Shown one piece after another: positions 36,283 through 44,061 of a stretch of DNA of 64,000 nucleotides. The translations under genes and the position numbers were made by a program. Below the pieces are notes generated by a model. The model was not told where the DNA came from and did not search any database. It saw nothing but the letters and a program-made list of their open reading frames with translations. Within the stretch, counting starts at the first letter, position 1; every line of letters begins with the position of its first letter. The DNA is from a virus, in the IMG/VR virus record IMGVR_UViG_3300046171_000182, positions 1 to 64,000 of that record. One strand, 5' to 3'.

Positions 36283-38009
36283 TCGTATTTACATCGTTAA
36301 AGTTTAAGAATTTCCTATCTACTGGAAATGCTTGGACTGATATTAAACTAGATAAATCTAAGTCTACCTTGATTGTAGGCCAAAATGGTGCTGGTAAATC
36401 TACCATGCTAGATGCTATTGCATTTGGTTTGTTTGGTAAACCACACCGTAATATCAATAAACCTCAGCTAATTAATACTATCAACAATAAGAACTGTATC
36501 GTTGAAGTAACTTTTGTAATAGGTAAAGCAAAATATAAAATTATACGTGGCATAAAGCCAAACGTATTTGAGATTTGGAAGAATGGTGATATGATTAATC
36601 AATCATCTCATTCCAAAGAGTACCAGAAGATTCTCGAGCAAAACATCTTGAAGCTAAATCATAAAAGTTTTCATCAGATTGTCGTCTTGGGGTCCTCCTC
36701 CTTTGTTCCTTTCATGCAACTCCCTGCACAACATCGACGAGATGTGATCGAGGATCTTCTGGACATTAACGTATTCTCAAAAATGAATAGTCTTCTAAAA
36801 GAAAAGACTACTACTCTAAAAGACAAAATGAAAGATTTGTCCTTTAAGTTTGATGTTGAAACAAATAAAATTACTACGCAGAAAAAATATATCTCCGATA
36901 TTAAAGCATTAAATAATTCTGAAAAAGAAAAGAAAGATTCTCGCATTAAAGAATTAAATGCTGAGATTAAGGATCTACAAGATGAAAATGCAATTGCGTC
37001 ACAGGAAGTTGAAGAAAAGCAAAAACCACTTGAAGAAGAACTCAACAAGGTTCATGACAAAAGGCAATCTATTGTCCAATACCAAGCGCAGTTCAGACAG
37101 CAAATGTCCCAGGTTGTTAAAGACTCAAAATTCTATGAAGATAACGAGACGTGTCCAACATGCAGCCAAGATATTAGTAATGAACTCAGATCATCGAAGC
37201 TGGCTGATTCCAAAGCTAAAGCGAAAGAGCTTAAAGAAGCTATGGACCATGCCTTTGAAAAGTCGACTGATATTCAAACAAATATCGACCGGATCACGGA
37301 TGAACTCACTAGAGTGCGATCGAAGCAGTCAGACATTCATTCTAACAATCAAGCAATCACCAGGATCCAAAACGAAATACAAAATTTGGAGACAGAATTA
37401 AATCAAACAGGCGATCTTGAATCTGCAAAAGAAGAACTTGAGGCAATGCAAAATATTGCTAATGAGTTTAACATGTCTAAGTTTCAGTTAAATGATGAAT
37501 ACGCATATAATAATGTTATGTCAGAGATGCTGAAAGATACAGGCATTAAGACAAAGATCATTAAACAATACATACCTGTTATTAATAAATTAGTAAATCA
37601 ATATTTGCAGATATTAGATTTTTATGTGCATTTTGATTTAGATGAAAGCTTTACCGAAACGATTCGATCACGTCATAGAGATCAGTTTTCATACGATTCC
37701 TTTTCTGAAGGTGAAAAGCAACGTATTGACTTAGCTTTATTATTTACATGGCGGATGATTGCTAAAATGAAAAACTCAATATCAACAAATCTTCTCTTAC
37801 TTGATGAAACATTTGATTCAAGCTTAGATCACGATGGTGTTGAGAACCTAATGAAGATTCTACATTCTCTTGATGAGAATTCGAATACGTTTATTATATC
37901 GCACAAGGGTGATATTCTTGACGGTAAGTTTAAAGATAAGATAGAATTTGTAAAAGAAAAGAATTTTAGCAAAATAAAAGATTTACAAGTCCTAGAAGAT
38001 GTGGTATAA
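36279..38009 (+). CDS. 46: Recombination exonuclease subunit gp46 (Rad50/SbcC-like)
   Basis: The 576-residue SMC-like ATPase has Walker A 'VGQNGAGKST' at residues 33-42, a coiled coil interrupted by the zinc hook 'ETCPTCSQD' near residue 290, the signature 'DSFSEGEKQRIDLALLF' and Walker B 'LLLLDETFDSSLD'. It complexes with gp47. The gp45 promoter lies within its last codons. Confidence 0.95.
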   Translation: MIVFTSLKFKNFLSTGNAWTDIKLDKSKSTLIVGQNGAGKSTMLDAIAFGLFGKPHRNINKPQLINTINNKNCIVEVTFVIGKAKYKIIRGIKPNVFEIWKNGDMINQSSHSKEYQKILEQNILKLNHKSFHQIVVLGSSSFVPFMQLPAQHRRDVIEDLLDINVFSKMNSLLKEKTTTLKDKMKDLSFKFDVETNKITTQKKYISDIKALNNSEKEKKDSRIKELNAEIKDLQDENAIASQEVEEKQKPLEEELNKVHDKRQSIVQYQAQFRQQMSQVVKDSKFYEDNETCPTCSQDISNELRSSKLADSKAKAKELKEAMDHAFEKSTDIQTNIDRITDELTRVRSKQSDIHSNNQAITRIQNEIQNLETELNQTGDLESAKEELEAMQNIANEFNMSKFQLNDEYAYNNVMSEMLKDTGIKTKIIKQYIPVINKLVNQYLQILDFYVHFDLDESFTETIRSRHRDQFSYDSFSEGEKQRIDLALLFTWRMIAKMKNSISTNLLLLDETFDSSLDHDGVENLMKILHSLDENSNTFIISHKGDILDGKFKDKIEFVKEKNFSKIKDLQVLEDVV

Positions 38010-38010
38010 T
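37982..38010 (+). promoter_or_regulatory. Sigma70-like phage promoter (TTTACA-17-TATAAT) before gp45
   Basis: TTTACA, a 17-base spacer ending GATGTGG, and a perfect TATAAT that includes the gp46 stop region lie 24 bases before the gp45 ATG. It belongs to the promoter class described at 34595 and 45105. Confidence 0.75.
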
Positions 38011-38034
38011 AGATAGATAATCAAGGAGTATATA

Positions 38035-38709
38035 ATGGAACTGAAAGACGAAACACTTTCTGTATTGAAGAATTACGCATCAATAAATCCTAACATCGTA
38101 ATTCAACAAGGTAATACAATCAAAACAATGACTGAAGCACGTAATGTGTTATCTTCGGCCACACTTGGCGAAGACTTTCCACAAGAGTTTGGCATCTATG
38201 ATCTTAATGAGTTTCTTGGTGTTATTAATCTTGTCGGAGAACCAAGACTTAAATTTGAAAATGACTACGTAGTTGTTACAGATAGTAGCAATCGTTCTCG
38301 TGTCAAATACTTTTACTCTGATCCAGAGATGTTGACAACTCCCACTAAAGATGTGAAAATGCCACCGGCTGATGTGTCATTCATTTTAGATAACGATACA
38401 TTAGGTCGTATTAAAAGAGCAGCGTCAACACTTGGACATTCAGAACTTTCTATTACAGGAAATGACGGCGTACTAAGCCTATCAGTTGTTGATAGTCAAA
38501 ACGCTACATCGAATGCGTTCTCTATTGATGTGAGTGGAGATTTTGCTGGAGATAACTTTAACTTCGTGTTTAATATTGCAAATCTGAAAATGATCCCGGG
38601 CGATTACGAAGTTGGTATTTCATCTAAACTAATTTCACATTTTGTTAACAAAGAAATGGGCATTGAATATTGGATTGCCCTTGAAAAGACATCAACCTTC
38701 GGAGTATAA
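38035..38709 (+). CDS. 45: Sliding clamp gp45
   Basis: The 224-residue protein matches gp45: 'LSVLKNYASINPNIVIQQGN', 'LGEDFPQEFGIYDLNEFLGV', 'DSSNRSRVKYFYSDPEM' and C-terminal 'ISSKLISHFVNKEMGIEYW'. As a trimeric ring it tethers gp43 and activates gp55-dependent late transcription. AAGGAG lies upstream, and the next gene follows after one base. Confidence 0.95.
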   Translation: MELKDETLSVLKNYASINPNIVIQQGNTIKTMTEARNVLSSATLGEDFPQEFGIYDLNEFLGVINLVGEPRLKFENDYVVVTDSSNRSRVKYFYSDPEMLTTPTKDVKMPPADVSFILDNDTLGRIKRAASTLGHSELSITGNDGVLSLSVVDSQNATSNAFSIDVSGDFAGDNFNFVFNIANLKMIPGDYEVGISSKLISHFVNKEMGIEYWIALEKTSTFGV

Positions 38710-38710
38710 T

Positions 38711-38944
38711 ATGTCAGATAAAAAAGAAGAAACAACAGAAGCAGCTATCGATCCTCATGCTCCTATGTATGAAACATCAAATCGTGCTGCGCGCAGTATG
38801 ATTGCTGTTGTTGATACCATGTGTCAACGTGGCGGATTTAAAGGTGAAGAGCTTTCTACTATTGGTACGCTCCGCGATCAATGTGTACAATTAATTCAAA
38901 TGGCAGAGAACTATCAGCAGGAGCAAGCTCAAGCTGAAAAATAA
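38711..38944 (+). CDS. Small acidic protein between gp45 and gp44, unknown
   Basis: ATG 38711 gives a 77-residue protein: an acidic, disordered N-terminus ('MSDKKEETTEAAIDPHAP') and a helical body ('AARSMIAVVDTMCQRGGFKG', 'LRDQCVQLIQMAENYQQEQ'). A gene of this kind is common at this site in marine T4-likes. Role unknown; proximity suggests a replisome accessory. Confidence 0.65.
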   Translation: MSDKKEETTEAAIDPHAPMYETSNRAARSMIAVVDTMCQRGGFKGEELSTIGTLRDQCVQLIQMAENYQQEQAQAEK

Positions 38945-38973
38945 TGTACTTTCCTATTGAACTGTGTTATAAT
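38945..38973 (+). promoter_or_regulatory. Sigma70-like phage promoter (TGTACT-17-TATAAT) before gp44
   Basis: TGTACT, a 17-base spacer ending ACTGTGT and a perfect TATAAT fill the gap before gp44, 19 bases ahead of its ATG. The TGTG element before the -10 is shared with the other promoters of this class. Confidence 0.75.
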
Positions 38974-38992
38974 ATATTATGAAGGAAAGACT

Positions 38993-39931
38993 ATGTCAAA
39001 TGAATTTTTATGGGTCGAGAAATATCGACCAAAAGTAATTTCTGAAACAGTACTGCCTCCCCGATTAAAAGATGTGTTTCAGAAAATGGTGGATACTGGT
39101 GAATTGCCTAATATGCTTTTCACTGGTACTGCCGGTTTAGGCAAAACAACAGTTGCTAAAGCATTATGCGATGAACTAGGATTAGATTACATTGTAATTA
39201 ATGGTTCAGAAGAAGGCAACATTGATACGCTTCGTGGTAAAATAAAACAATTTGCGTCCTCTGTATCTTTACAGGGTGGCGTTAAAGTCGTTATATTAGA
39301 CGAAGCAGACTACTTAAATCCTCAATCTACTCAACCTGCTCTTCGCGGTTTTATTGAAGAGTTTAGTAATAATTGTAGATTCATTCTCACCTGCAATTTT
39401 AAGAATCGTATTATTGAGCCACTTCATTCTCGGTGTGGCGTTTATGAATTTAATACGACTAAAAAAGAAATGGCAGAGCTCGCCGCTGAGTTCTTTAAAC
39501 GGTTTATAAATATACTAAATCATGAAGGCGTAACGTTCGAGAAAAATGCCGCGGCAGATCTCGTTATGAAATACGCTCCAGATTGGAGGAGAGTATTAAA
39601 TGAAGGGCAAAGGGGTGGATTTAGTGATAGCGGCATTAATGGTAACAATAATAGTAATGGCATTGCTTCCATTAATGATCTCGCCAAGCACTTAAAAGAA
39701 AAAGACTTTAAGAAGATGAGGCATTGGGTCGCTAATAATATGGATGTCGACGCATCATCTATCTTTCGTGGATTATATGATAATATGGCAGAAGTAGTTG
39801 CCAGCAGATCGATACCACAACTCGTTCTTATATTAGCGGACTACCAATATAAACATGCCTTTGTGGCAGACCATGAGTTAAACGTTGTAGCTTGTATGAC
39901 GGAGATAATGGCAAACGTAGAATTTAAGTAA
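38993..39931 (+). CDS. 44: Clamp loader ATPase gp44
   Basis: ATG 38993 has GAAGGAAAG upstream and gives 312 residues starting 'MSNEFLWVEKYRPKVISE'. AAA+ motifs are Walker A 'TGTAGLGKTTVAKAL', Walker B 'VVILDEADYLNP', sensor 1 'FILTCNFKNRII' and the arginine finger in 'EPLHSRCGVYEF'. With gp62 it loads gp45. The adjacent gene overlaps its stop. Confidence 0.95.
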   Translation: MSNEFLWVEKYRPKVISETVLPPRLKDVFQKMVDTGELPNMLFTGTAGLGKTTVAKALCDELGLDYIVINGSEEGNIDTLRGKIKQFASSVSLQGGVKVVILDEADYLNPQSTQPALRGFIEEFSNNCRFILTCNFKNRIIEPLHSRCGVYEFNTTKKEMAELAAEFFKRFINILNHEGVTFEKNAAADLVMKYAPDWRRVLNEGQRGGFSDSGINGNNNSNGIASINDLAKHLKEKDFKKMRHWVANNMDVDASSIFRGLYDNMAEVVASRSIPQLVLILADYQYKHAFVADHELNVVACMTEIMANVEFK

Positions 39932-40134
39932 TGAAAGAATTTGTATTAGTAATTAGCATGTGGGGTAATAATGGCACCGCATGGGAATATATAGGTAATC
40001 AATATGTGATGAATGAAAAATTTACAGAAGCTCAATGCGAGATTCTAGTAGATAATTCTAATTGGAAAAAGCATATAATAAACGAATACTATAAATTACA
40101 ATTTAATTGTTTTCACGAGGACGACCATAACTAA
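39931..40134 (+). CDS. Small protein after gp44, unknown
   Basis: The 67-residue protein overlaps the gp44 stop (TAATG) and the next ATG. Sequence 'KEFVLVISMWGNNGTAWEYI' and 'EKFTEAQCEILVDNSNWKK' suggests a compact alpha/beta protein ending in an acidic/His tail. Similar short genes occur in marine T4-like phages; function is unknown. Confidence 0.6.
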   Translation: MKEFVLVISMWGNNGTAWEYIGNQYVMNEKFTEAQCEILVDNSNWKKHIINEYYKLQFNCFHEDDHN

Positions 40135-41174
40135 TGTTAGTATTATATACGCAACCTAGATGTCACTATTGTGAGATCATGAAAAGGATGCTGAGTAAAA
40201 TGGACGAGGTCGAAGGCTTTCAAACCTTAGACATTACTAAAGATCCTGAAGCTAGAGCCTTTCTAAAAAAGAAAGGTCACAAAACCGTTCCTATGCTTTA
40301 TTTGAAAGTGCCTGATCACGAGATATGGATTAATAAAGATATTGATACTAGAAAGCTAACCGGTGAAAACTTAGGTAAAAGAATAACAGATGCTATAGCA
40401 CAGACAAAAAAGGATAACTGTCTAGTATTTGATGTTGATGGTACGTTAACACCAAGTAGAGAAAAGATTGATCCTGCACATGCAGAAATAATAATGGATC
40501 TTGCTAGTAAGGTCGACGTTTACCTTATAACAGGATCAGACTTTCCAAAAACAAAAGAACAATTAGGCGACATTACTAAAGTTGTAAAAGGTTCCTATCA
40601 ATGTGCAGGCAATGAATTATGGGTAAATGATAAGTTAGTTCAATCTGTTCCTGAATTTAATATGTCTAAAGTAATGGTACAATGGTGTAAGCAAAAACTA
40701 GAAGAAAGTAGATTTCCACACAGAACCGGCAAGAAGCATATTGACCTTCGTCCAGGTATGATGAACTTTTCTATTCTAGGTAGAGGCTGTACTAAGGCTC
40801 AAAGAAAACAATACATTGATTATGACACAAAAAATAATGAGAGAGAAGTTTTAGCAAGCGAGTTTAATTCAATATTCCATACATACTCTGCTCAAATAGC
40901 TGGAGAAACAGGTATCGACGTGTGCGAACGAGGAAGAGATAAAGGACAGGTGTACAAACCGCTAGAAACATTGTATAATAGTATTATCTTCTTTGGCGAT
41001 GATACGCAAGAAGGTGGGAACGATTATCCGTTTGCCAAGCAAATAGAAGGATTCCCGCATCGATGTTTTCATGTCAGCGGACCGGAAGAAACATTTGAAT
41101 CTCTAGAAGGCATTAAAAGATTATTCATTGACTCTTGGCCTGGTCAAGACGGTGGAATAGAAGGACAGCTATGA
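40134..41174 (+). CDS. Glutaredoxin-phosphomannomutase (eukaryotic-type PMM) fusion
   Basis: Residues 1-90 form a glutaredoxin/thioredoxin-fold domain: 'MLVLYTQPRCHYCEIMKRML' with redox pair Cys10/Cys13 and the cis-proline loop 'KTVPML' (51-56). Residues about 94-330 are a HAD phosphatase-fold domain of the eukaryotic PMM1/PMM2 type: 'LVFDVDGTLTPSREKI' (Asp100 nucleophile, Asp102), 'LITGSDFPKTKEQLG', 'CAGNELWVND', 'HIDLRPGMMNFSILGRGCT', 'ERGRDKGQVY' and 'FFGDDTQEGGNDYPFA'. It would interconvert mannose-6-P and mannose-1-P. The frame is continuous, and it sits between gp44 and gp62 with overlaps. I know of no standard protein with this fusion. Confidence 0.8.
   Translation: MLVLYTQPRCHYCEIMKRMLSKMDEVEGFQTLDITKDPEARAFLKKKGHKTVPMLYLKVPDHEIWINKDIDTRKLTGENLGKRITDAIAQTKKDNCLVFDVDGTLTPSREKIDPAHAEIIMDLASKVDVYLITGSDFPKTKEQLGDITKVVKGSYQCAGNELWVNDKLVQSVPEFNMSKVMVQWCKQKLEESRFPHRTGKKHIDLRPGMMNFSILGRGCTKAQRKQYIDYDTKNNEREVLASEFNSIFHTYSAQIAGETGIDVCERGRDKGQVYKPLETLYNSIIFFGDDTQEGGNDYPFAKQIEGFPHRCFHVSGPEETFESLEGIKRLFIDSWPGQDGGIEGQL
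40951..40979 (+). promoter_or_regulatory. Internal sigma70-like promoter (TGTACA-17-TATAAT)
   Basis: Inside the PMM domain, TGTACA is followed after exactly 17 bases by TATAAT. It lacks the TGTG extension (spacer ends ACATTG) but matches both hexamers and could supply gp62-regA separately from the fusion gene, whose ATGs lie about 190 and 560 bases downstream. Confidence 0.5.
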
Positions 41175-41557
41175 ATCCATTTGATTATTTAAATTCTATT
41201 AACACTACAAAAAAAGATGTTATAATAGACGACATAACAGAAAAAGCGTACAACAGTTTTATGGTTAATCGCTCACTTTCTTACTTTAATGATACCGTCG
41301 TACTAGCTAATGAGATGAACCGCTACCACAACCTTGATAATAAACTACAATTCGACTTTCTTATAAATATGGTTAGAAAGCGTAAACGCTTTTCTAAATG
41401 GATAAAGCCTCAAATTGAGAGTGACGTCGAAGTGGTAAAAGAATATTATGGCTATAGCAATGAGAAAGCTCGTCAAGTATTGCCGCTTCTGTCACCCGAA
41501 CAAATAAATGGGTTAAAGAAGAAGGTGAATAAAGGTGGAAGAACAAGCACTAGTTGA
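41171..41557 (+). CDS. 62: Clamp loader small subunit gp62
   Basis: ATG 41171 overlaps the stop of the fusion gene. The 128-residue protein begins 'MNPFDYLNSINTTKKDVI' and contains 'FMVNRSLSYFNDTVVLANEM', 'LQFDFLINMVRKRKRFSKW' and 'VKEYYGYSNEKARQVL', the conserved core of gp62 in marine T4-likes (T4's is longer, 187). It completes the gp44-gp62 loader. Confidence 0.9.
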   Translation: MNPFDYLNSINTTKKDVIIDDITEKAYNSFMVNRSLSYFNDTVVLANEMNRYHNLDNKLQFDFLINMVRKRKRFSKWIKPQIESDVEVVKEYYGYSNEKARQVLPLLSPEQINGLKKKVNKGGRTSTS

Positions 41558-41945
41558 GTGGTCTCCAACTTCAATGTTGGAAATAACTCTAAGCGAACCA
41601 GATGATTTTCTAAAGGTTCGTGAAACACTGACACGAATAGGTGTCGCATCCCGAAAAGATAAAAAATTATTTCAGTCTTGCCATATATTACATAAGCAAG
41701 GCAGATATTTTATCGTACATTTTAAAGAACTATTCTTACTTGACGGTAAGAAAGCTAATCTAGAAGAAAACGACGTAGCTCGTAGAAATACTATTACTAC
41801 TTTGATGTCAGACTGGGGTTTAGTTGAAATTCAAAATAATGAAGAAGCTAAACCGCTAGCACCATTACGACAGATAAAGATTATTCCGTTTAAAGAGAAA
41901 GATCAATGGGAGCTTTGTCCTAAATATAATATCGGAAATAAGTAG
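41535..41945 (+). CDS. regA: Translational repressor RegA
   Basis: The protein matches T4 RegA through 'MLEITLSEPDDFLKVRETL', 'GVASRKDKKLFQSCHILHKQG', 'YFIVHFKELFLLDGKKANL', 'RNTITTLMSDWGLVEI' and 'LCPKYNIGNK'. It represses early mRNAs by binding at initiation sites. GTG 41535 has a GAAGG site upstream and gives 136 residues; ATG 41574 corresponds to the T4 start and lacks a clear site, so the longer form is annotated. It overlaps gp62 by 23 bases. Confidence 0.9.
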   Translation: MEEQALVEWSPTSMLEITLSEPDDFLKVRETLTRIGVASRKDKKLFQSCHILHKQGRYFIVHFKELFLLDGKKANLEENDVARRNTITTLMSDWGLVEIQNNEEAKPLAPLRQIKIIPFKEKDQWELCPKYNIGNK

Positions 41946-41948
41946 TAA

Positions 41949-42128
41949 ATGGCCGAAAACCTATATGTAACTCCTTGTGTTGGGATCTGTACTTTAGATC
42001 CTGACACTAGGATGTGCATTGCGTGCAAGCGTACTAGTGAAGAAATAACTTGCTGGATAAAATATACGCATGATGAACGCATGGCTATTATGAATAGACT
42101 AGGTTACGGAAAAAGACGTAAAAAATGA
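41949..42128 (+). CDS. DUF1289 family small Cys-rich protein
   Basis: A 59-residue frame from ATG 41949 to TGA 42126-42128 reads 'TPCVGICTLDPDTRMCIACK' then 'RTSEEITCWIKYTHDERMAI', an exact DUF1289 pattern (P-C-x-x-x-C, C-x-x-C, R-T-x-x-E-I-x-x-W). The four cysteines probably bind zinc or an iron-sulphur cluster. The family is common in proteobacteria. It follows regA after 3 bases and ends in a basic tail 'YGKRRKK'. Confidence 0.75.
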   Translation: MAENLYVTPCVGICTLDPDTRMCIACKRTSEEITCWIKYTHDERMAIMNRLGYGKRRKK

Positions 42129-42163
42129 ATAGCGGCTATGTACATTTGACATAGCAACCACTA

Positions 42164-42171
42164 TATAAATA
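42164..42171 (+). promoter_or_regulatory. T4-type late promoter box TATAAATA before hsp20
   Basis: An exact TATAAATA lies 58 bases before the Hsp20 ATG. A TTGACA hexamer at 42146-42151 also occurs upstream, within 'TGTACATTTGACA', so dual early and late transcription is possible, although the spacing from TTGACA to a -10 is not ideal. Confidence 0.7.
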
Positions 42172-42229
42172 CTACGGGTGCAGAATATTCTGGCCCATAC
42201 TAATCTTGCTTGATCAAAAGGAGATAACA

Positions 42230-42703
42230 ATGACAGGCGTACACACACTTTTCCCACGTTCATCTTTCGTAGGGTTTGACCATTTATTCAATGAACTTGA
42301 ATGGACAGCAAAACACTCGAACGATCATTATCCACCCCATAACATTATTAGAGCCACAGAAACAGATTATCTGATTGAATTGGCTATTGCTGGGTTTACA
42401 AAAGATGAAATAACTGTAGAAGTTAAAGATAGAACTTTGACTGTTACAGGGGAACATGTTTCTAAAGGTAGAGAGTTTATCCATCGTGGCATTTCGACAA
42501 AGAAATTTAAGCGTACTTTTAGGCTGTCCGAACACGTAAACGTAAACGGAGCAGATATTCAGGATGGCATCTTGGCAATTGAATTGCAATATGTTATTCC
42601 AGAAGAAATGCGTCCTCGTAAAATTAATATTGGAAAATTTAACGAGGTCGAACATGACACAAGCAATACTAACGGCACACAGCTACTCAACGAGGGCAGT
42701 TGA
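42230..42703 (+). CDS. hsp20: Small heat shock protein Hsp20
   Basis: ATG 42230 follows a strong AAAAGGAG site. The 157-residue protein has an N-terminal 'FDHLFNELEWTAKHSN', an alpha-crystallin domain ('NIIRATETDYLIELAIAGF', 'DEITVEVKDRTLTVTGE', 'FKRTFRLSEHVNVNGADIQ', 'GILAIELQYVIPEEMRPR') and an I-x-I-like tail. It prevents aggregation of unfolded proteins and resembles IbpA. Hsp20 is a signature gene of marine T4-like phages and may chaperone virion assembly. Confidence 0.9.
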   Translation: MTGVHTLFPRSSFVGFDHLFNELEWTAKHSNDHYPPHNIIRATETDYLIELAIAGFTKDEITVEVKDRTLTVTGEHVSKGREFIHRGISTKKFKRTFRLSEHVNVNGADIQDGILAIELQYVIPEEMRPRKINIGKFNEVEHDTSNTNGTQLLNEGS

Positions 42704-42908
42704 ACTAATCATGGACGCAATCAAAAGCGTCTACAACGCACGGATTGAGCGGAAAGCGATTCGGGAAACTGAAAAAGCTCTAAGCAGTCTATCTGATTAT
42801 GACTTAGCAGACATTGGCATTAGCCGCGGCGAGATCTATGAGATCGCTAGGTATAAATCGTCTATTGAACACGTCAAAGTAAATCAAAATTTGCAAGGAT
42901 GGGTTTAA
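42654..42908 (+). CDS. DUF1127-domain protein
   Basis: ATG 42654 gives 84 residues overlapping the end of hsp20. The segment 'ETEKALSSLSDYDLADIGIS' followed by 'RGEIYEIAR' is the DUF1127 (YjiS-like) motif L-x-x-L-s-d-x-x-L-x-D-I-G-l-x-R-x-x-I. The family is widespread in alphaproteobacteria, where small DUF1127 proteins affect phosphate and carbon metabolism and RNA interactions. Here it heads a block of host-like genes. Confidence 0.8.
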   Translation: MTQAILTAHSYSTRAVELIMDAIKSVYNARIERKAIRETEKALSSLSDYDLADIGISRGEIYEIARYKSSIEHVKVNQNLQGWV

Positions 42909-43081
42909 TGACAACAGCAGTAATGTCTACTATATTCTCGCCCTTATCGGGTTTGTGGTCCTCTATCGATCGTTTTACCCAAGTGGTGGGATATTCGAGA
43001 GCGGCAGCGGAACTCGCAAGGCTTGGGTATCAAGAGGAAGCGAAAGCGTGCATGATGCAGGTTACAAAATTGCGTAACTAA
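42908..43081 (+). CDS. Small host-like protein, partner of DUF1127 gene
   Basis: ATG 42908 overlaps the upstream stop (TAATG). The 57-residue product has a hydrophobic start and 'GYSRAAAELARLGYQEEAKA', a helical motif seen in small alphaproteobacterial proteins alongside DUF1127. Function is unknown. No transmembrane segment is clear. Confidence 0.55.
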   Translation: MTTAVMSTIFSPLSGLWSSIDRFTQVVGYSRAAAELARLGYQEEAKACMMQVTKLRN

Positions 43082-43109
43082 AATATATAGAACAATAGCC
43101 AGAGGTGAT

Positions 43110-43517
43110 ATGATAAAAAACATTGTAAATAAAATTCCAGAATTTTGTATGAGTCATTGGCTTTTTCGTATTCCATTGGCTATTGTTTTTCTACAGCAAG
43201 GCTTTACTAAATTGCCAGTAACAATAGAAGGTGCAGAAAGTTTTGACTTGCCTTACATTGTGTGGTGGTTTGTAGCATACGGTGAGATCGGTGCTGGTAT
43301 CGGCTTGCTTGTAGGCGGAGCCATTATATGGCAGAAGCTAAAAGAAATTAATGATATTATAACTCGGTTCAGCGGTATTACAATTTGTAGTATTATGACA
43401 GGAGTTATATGGGTAGGTCAACCAGAAAGTTTCTGGGATGTTATCTTATATGATAACTTCCATGTGTTTCTTTGGGTTGGCGGTTTATATTTTGCACTGA
43501 GAGGTAATAGAACATGA
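43110..43517 (+). CDS. DoxX-like integral membrane protein
   Basis: The 135-residue protein has four likely membrane helices: 'LFRIPLAIVFLQQGFTKL', 'IVWWFVAYGEIGAGIGLLVG', 'SGITICSIMTGVIWVG' and 'FHVFLWVGGLYFAL'. The 'R.pla..fl.qG..Kl' first helix and 'geigagigLl.G' second helix match the DoxX/DoxD-like quinol-associated superfamily. It may act in the cytoplasmic membrane in redox metabolism. It overlaps the next gene (ATGA). Confidence 0.6.
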   Translation: MIKNIVNKIPEFCMSHWLFRIPLAIVFLQQGFTKLPVTIEGAESFDLPYIVWWFVAYGEIGAGIGLLVGGAIIWQKLKEINDIITRFSGITICSIMTGVIWVGQPESFWDVILYDNFHVFLWVGGLYFALRGNRT

Positions 43518-43714
43518 GAGAGCAACTAATTAAGGCAGTTAGAATGCACGCAGAAGGTGAGCTAGAGCGGGCTAAAACTAATTTTGAGGTCTACTTAAAT
43601 CATCCTGTAGGCATTGGTGAACATAGCGATATTGTTGAAGCTATGCAGAAAGAGCTAAGTACTATGGGTCACGCATCCGAACGATTAGAAATGCTAGCTA
43701 AGCATTTTGAATAA
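43514..43714 (+). CDS. Small helical protein, unknown
   Basis: The 66-residue hydrophilic helical protein ('REQLIKAVRMHAEGELERAK', 'DIVEAMQKELSTMGHASERL') starts at an ATG overlapping the DoxX-like stop and its own stop overlaps the next ATG (TAATG). It is probably cytoplasmic. Family not recognised. Confidence 0.6.
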   Translation: MREQLIKAVRMHAEGELERAKTNFEVYLNHPVGIGEHSDIVEAMQKELSTMGHASERLEMLAKHFE

Positions 43715-43869
43715 TGAGCGAGAACTATTGTACTACTAAAGGGCTAGGATGGGCCTTTCTAATTATTATTATTGGAATGGTAGGTATGCCTATTCTTGGG
43801 TCAGCGATTGCTTATCCAGACAACTGTAAGCAGTCCATTCTTATTCCATGCATAGGACTAGGTGAATAA
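43714..43869 (+). CDS. Small single-pass membrane protein
   Basis: A 51-residue frame from ATG 43714 ends at TAA 43867-43869, directly abutting the next ATG. It contains one hydrophobic helix 'GWAFLIIIIGMVGMPILGSA' and four cysteines in total, two of them in the C-terminal part ('DNCKQSILIPCIG'). Overlapping starts and stops support translation. It may be a subunit or anchor within the membrane/redox cluster. Confidence 0.6.
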   Translation: MSENYCTTKGLGWAFLIIIIGMVGMPILGSAIAYPDNCKQSILIPCIGLGE

Positions 43870-44061
43870 ATGCACTTTACTATTATTAATAATAGCACTG
43901 GTGAAACATTTGACATGGAATTTGATTCTCATGAACAGAAAGAAAAGTGGCTTGATCTATCCAAGGGGTTTAAATGCCTTGGTGAAGTACAAGGTGACTA
44001 TCTTCCAACTCGTCACGTGAGAATGAGAAACAAAGAGGACCACGCAGGATGGGGGAGTTAG
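43870..44061 (+). CDS. Small soluble protein, unknown
   Basis: The 63-residue protein 'MHFTIINNSTGETFDMEFDS' is soluble and charged, ending in a basic His/Arg-rich tail ('TRHVRMRNKEDHAGWG'). It abuts the previous stop and overlaps the next gene by 13 bases. Family not recognised. Confidence 0.55.
   Translation: MHFTIINNSTGETFDMEFDSHEQKEKWLDLSKGFKCLGEVQGDYLPTRHVRMRNKEDHAGWGS

Noticed and set aside
41199-41226. TTAACA-16-TATAAT inside gp62
   Set aside because: Weaker -35, 16-base spacing and A-rich context; not comparable with the 17-base class.
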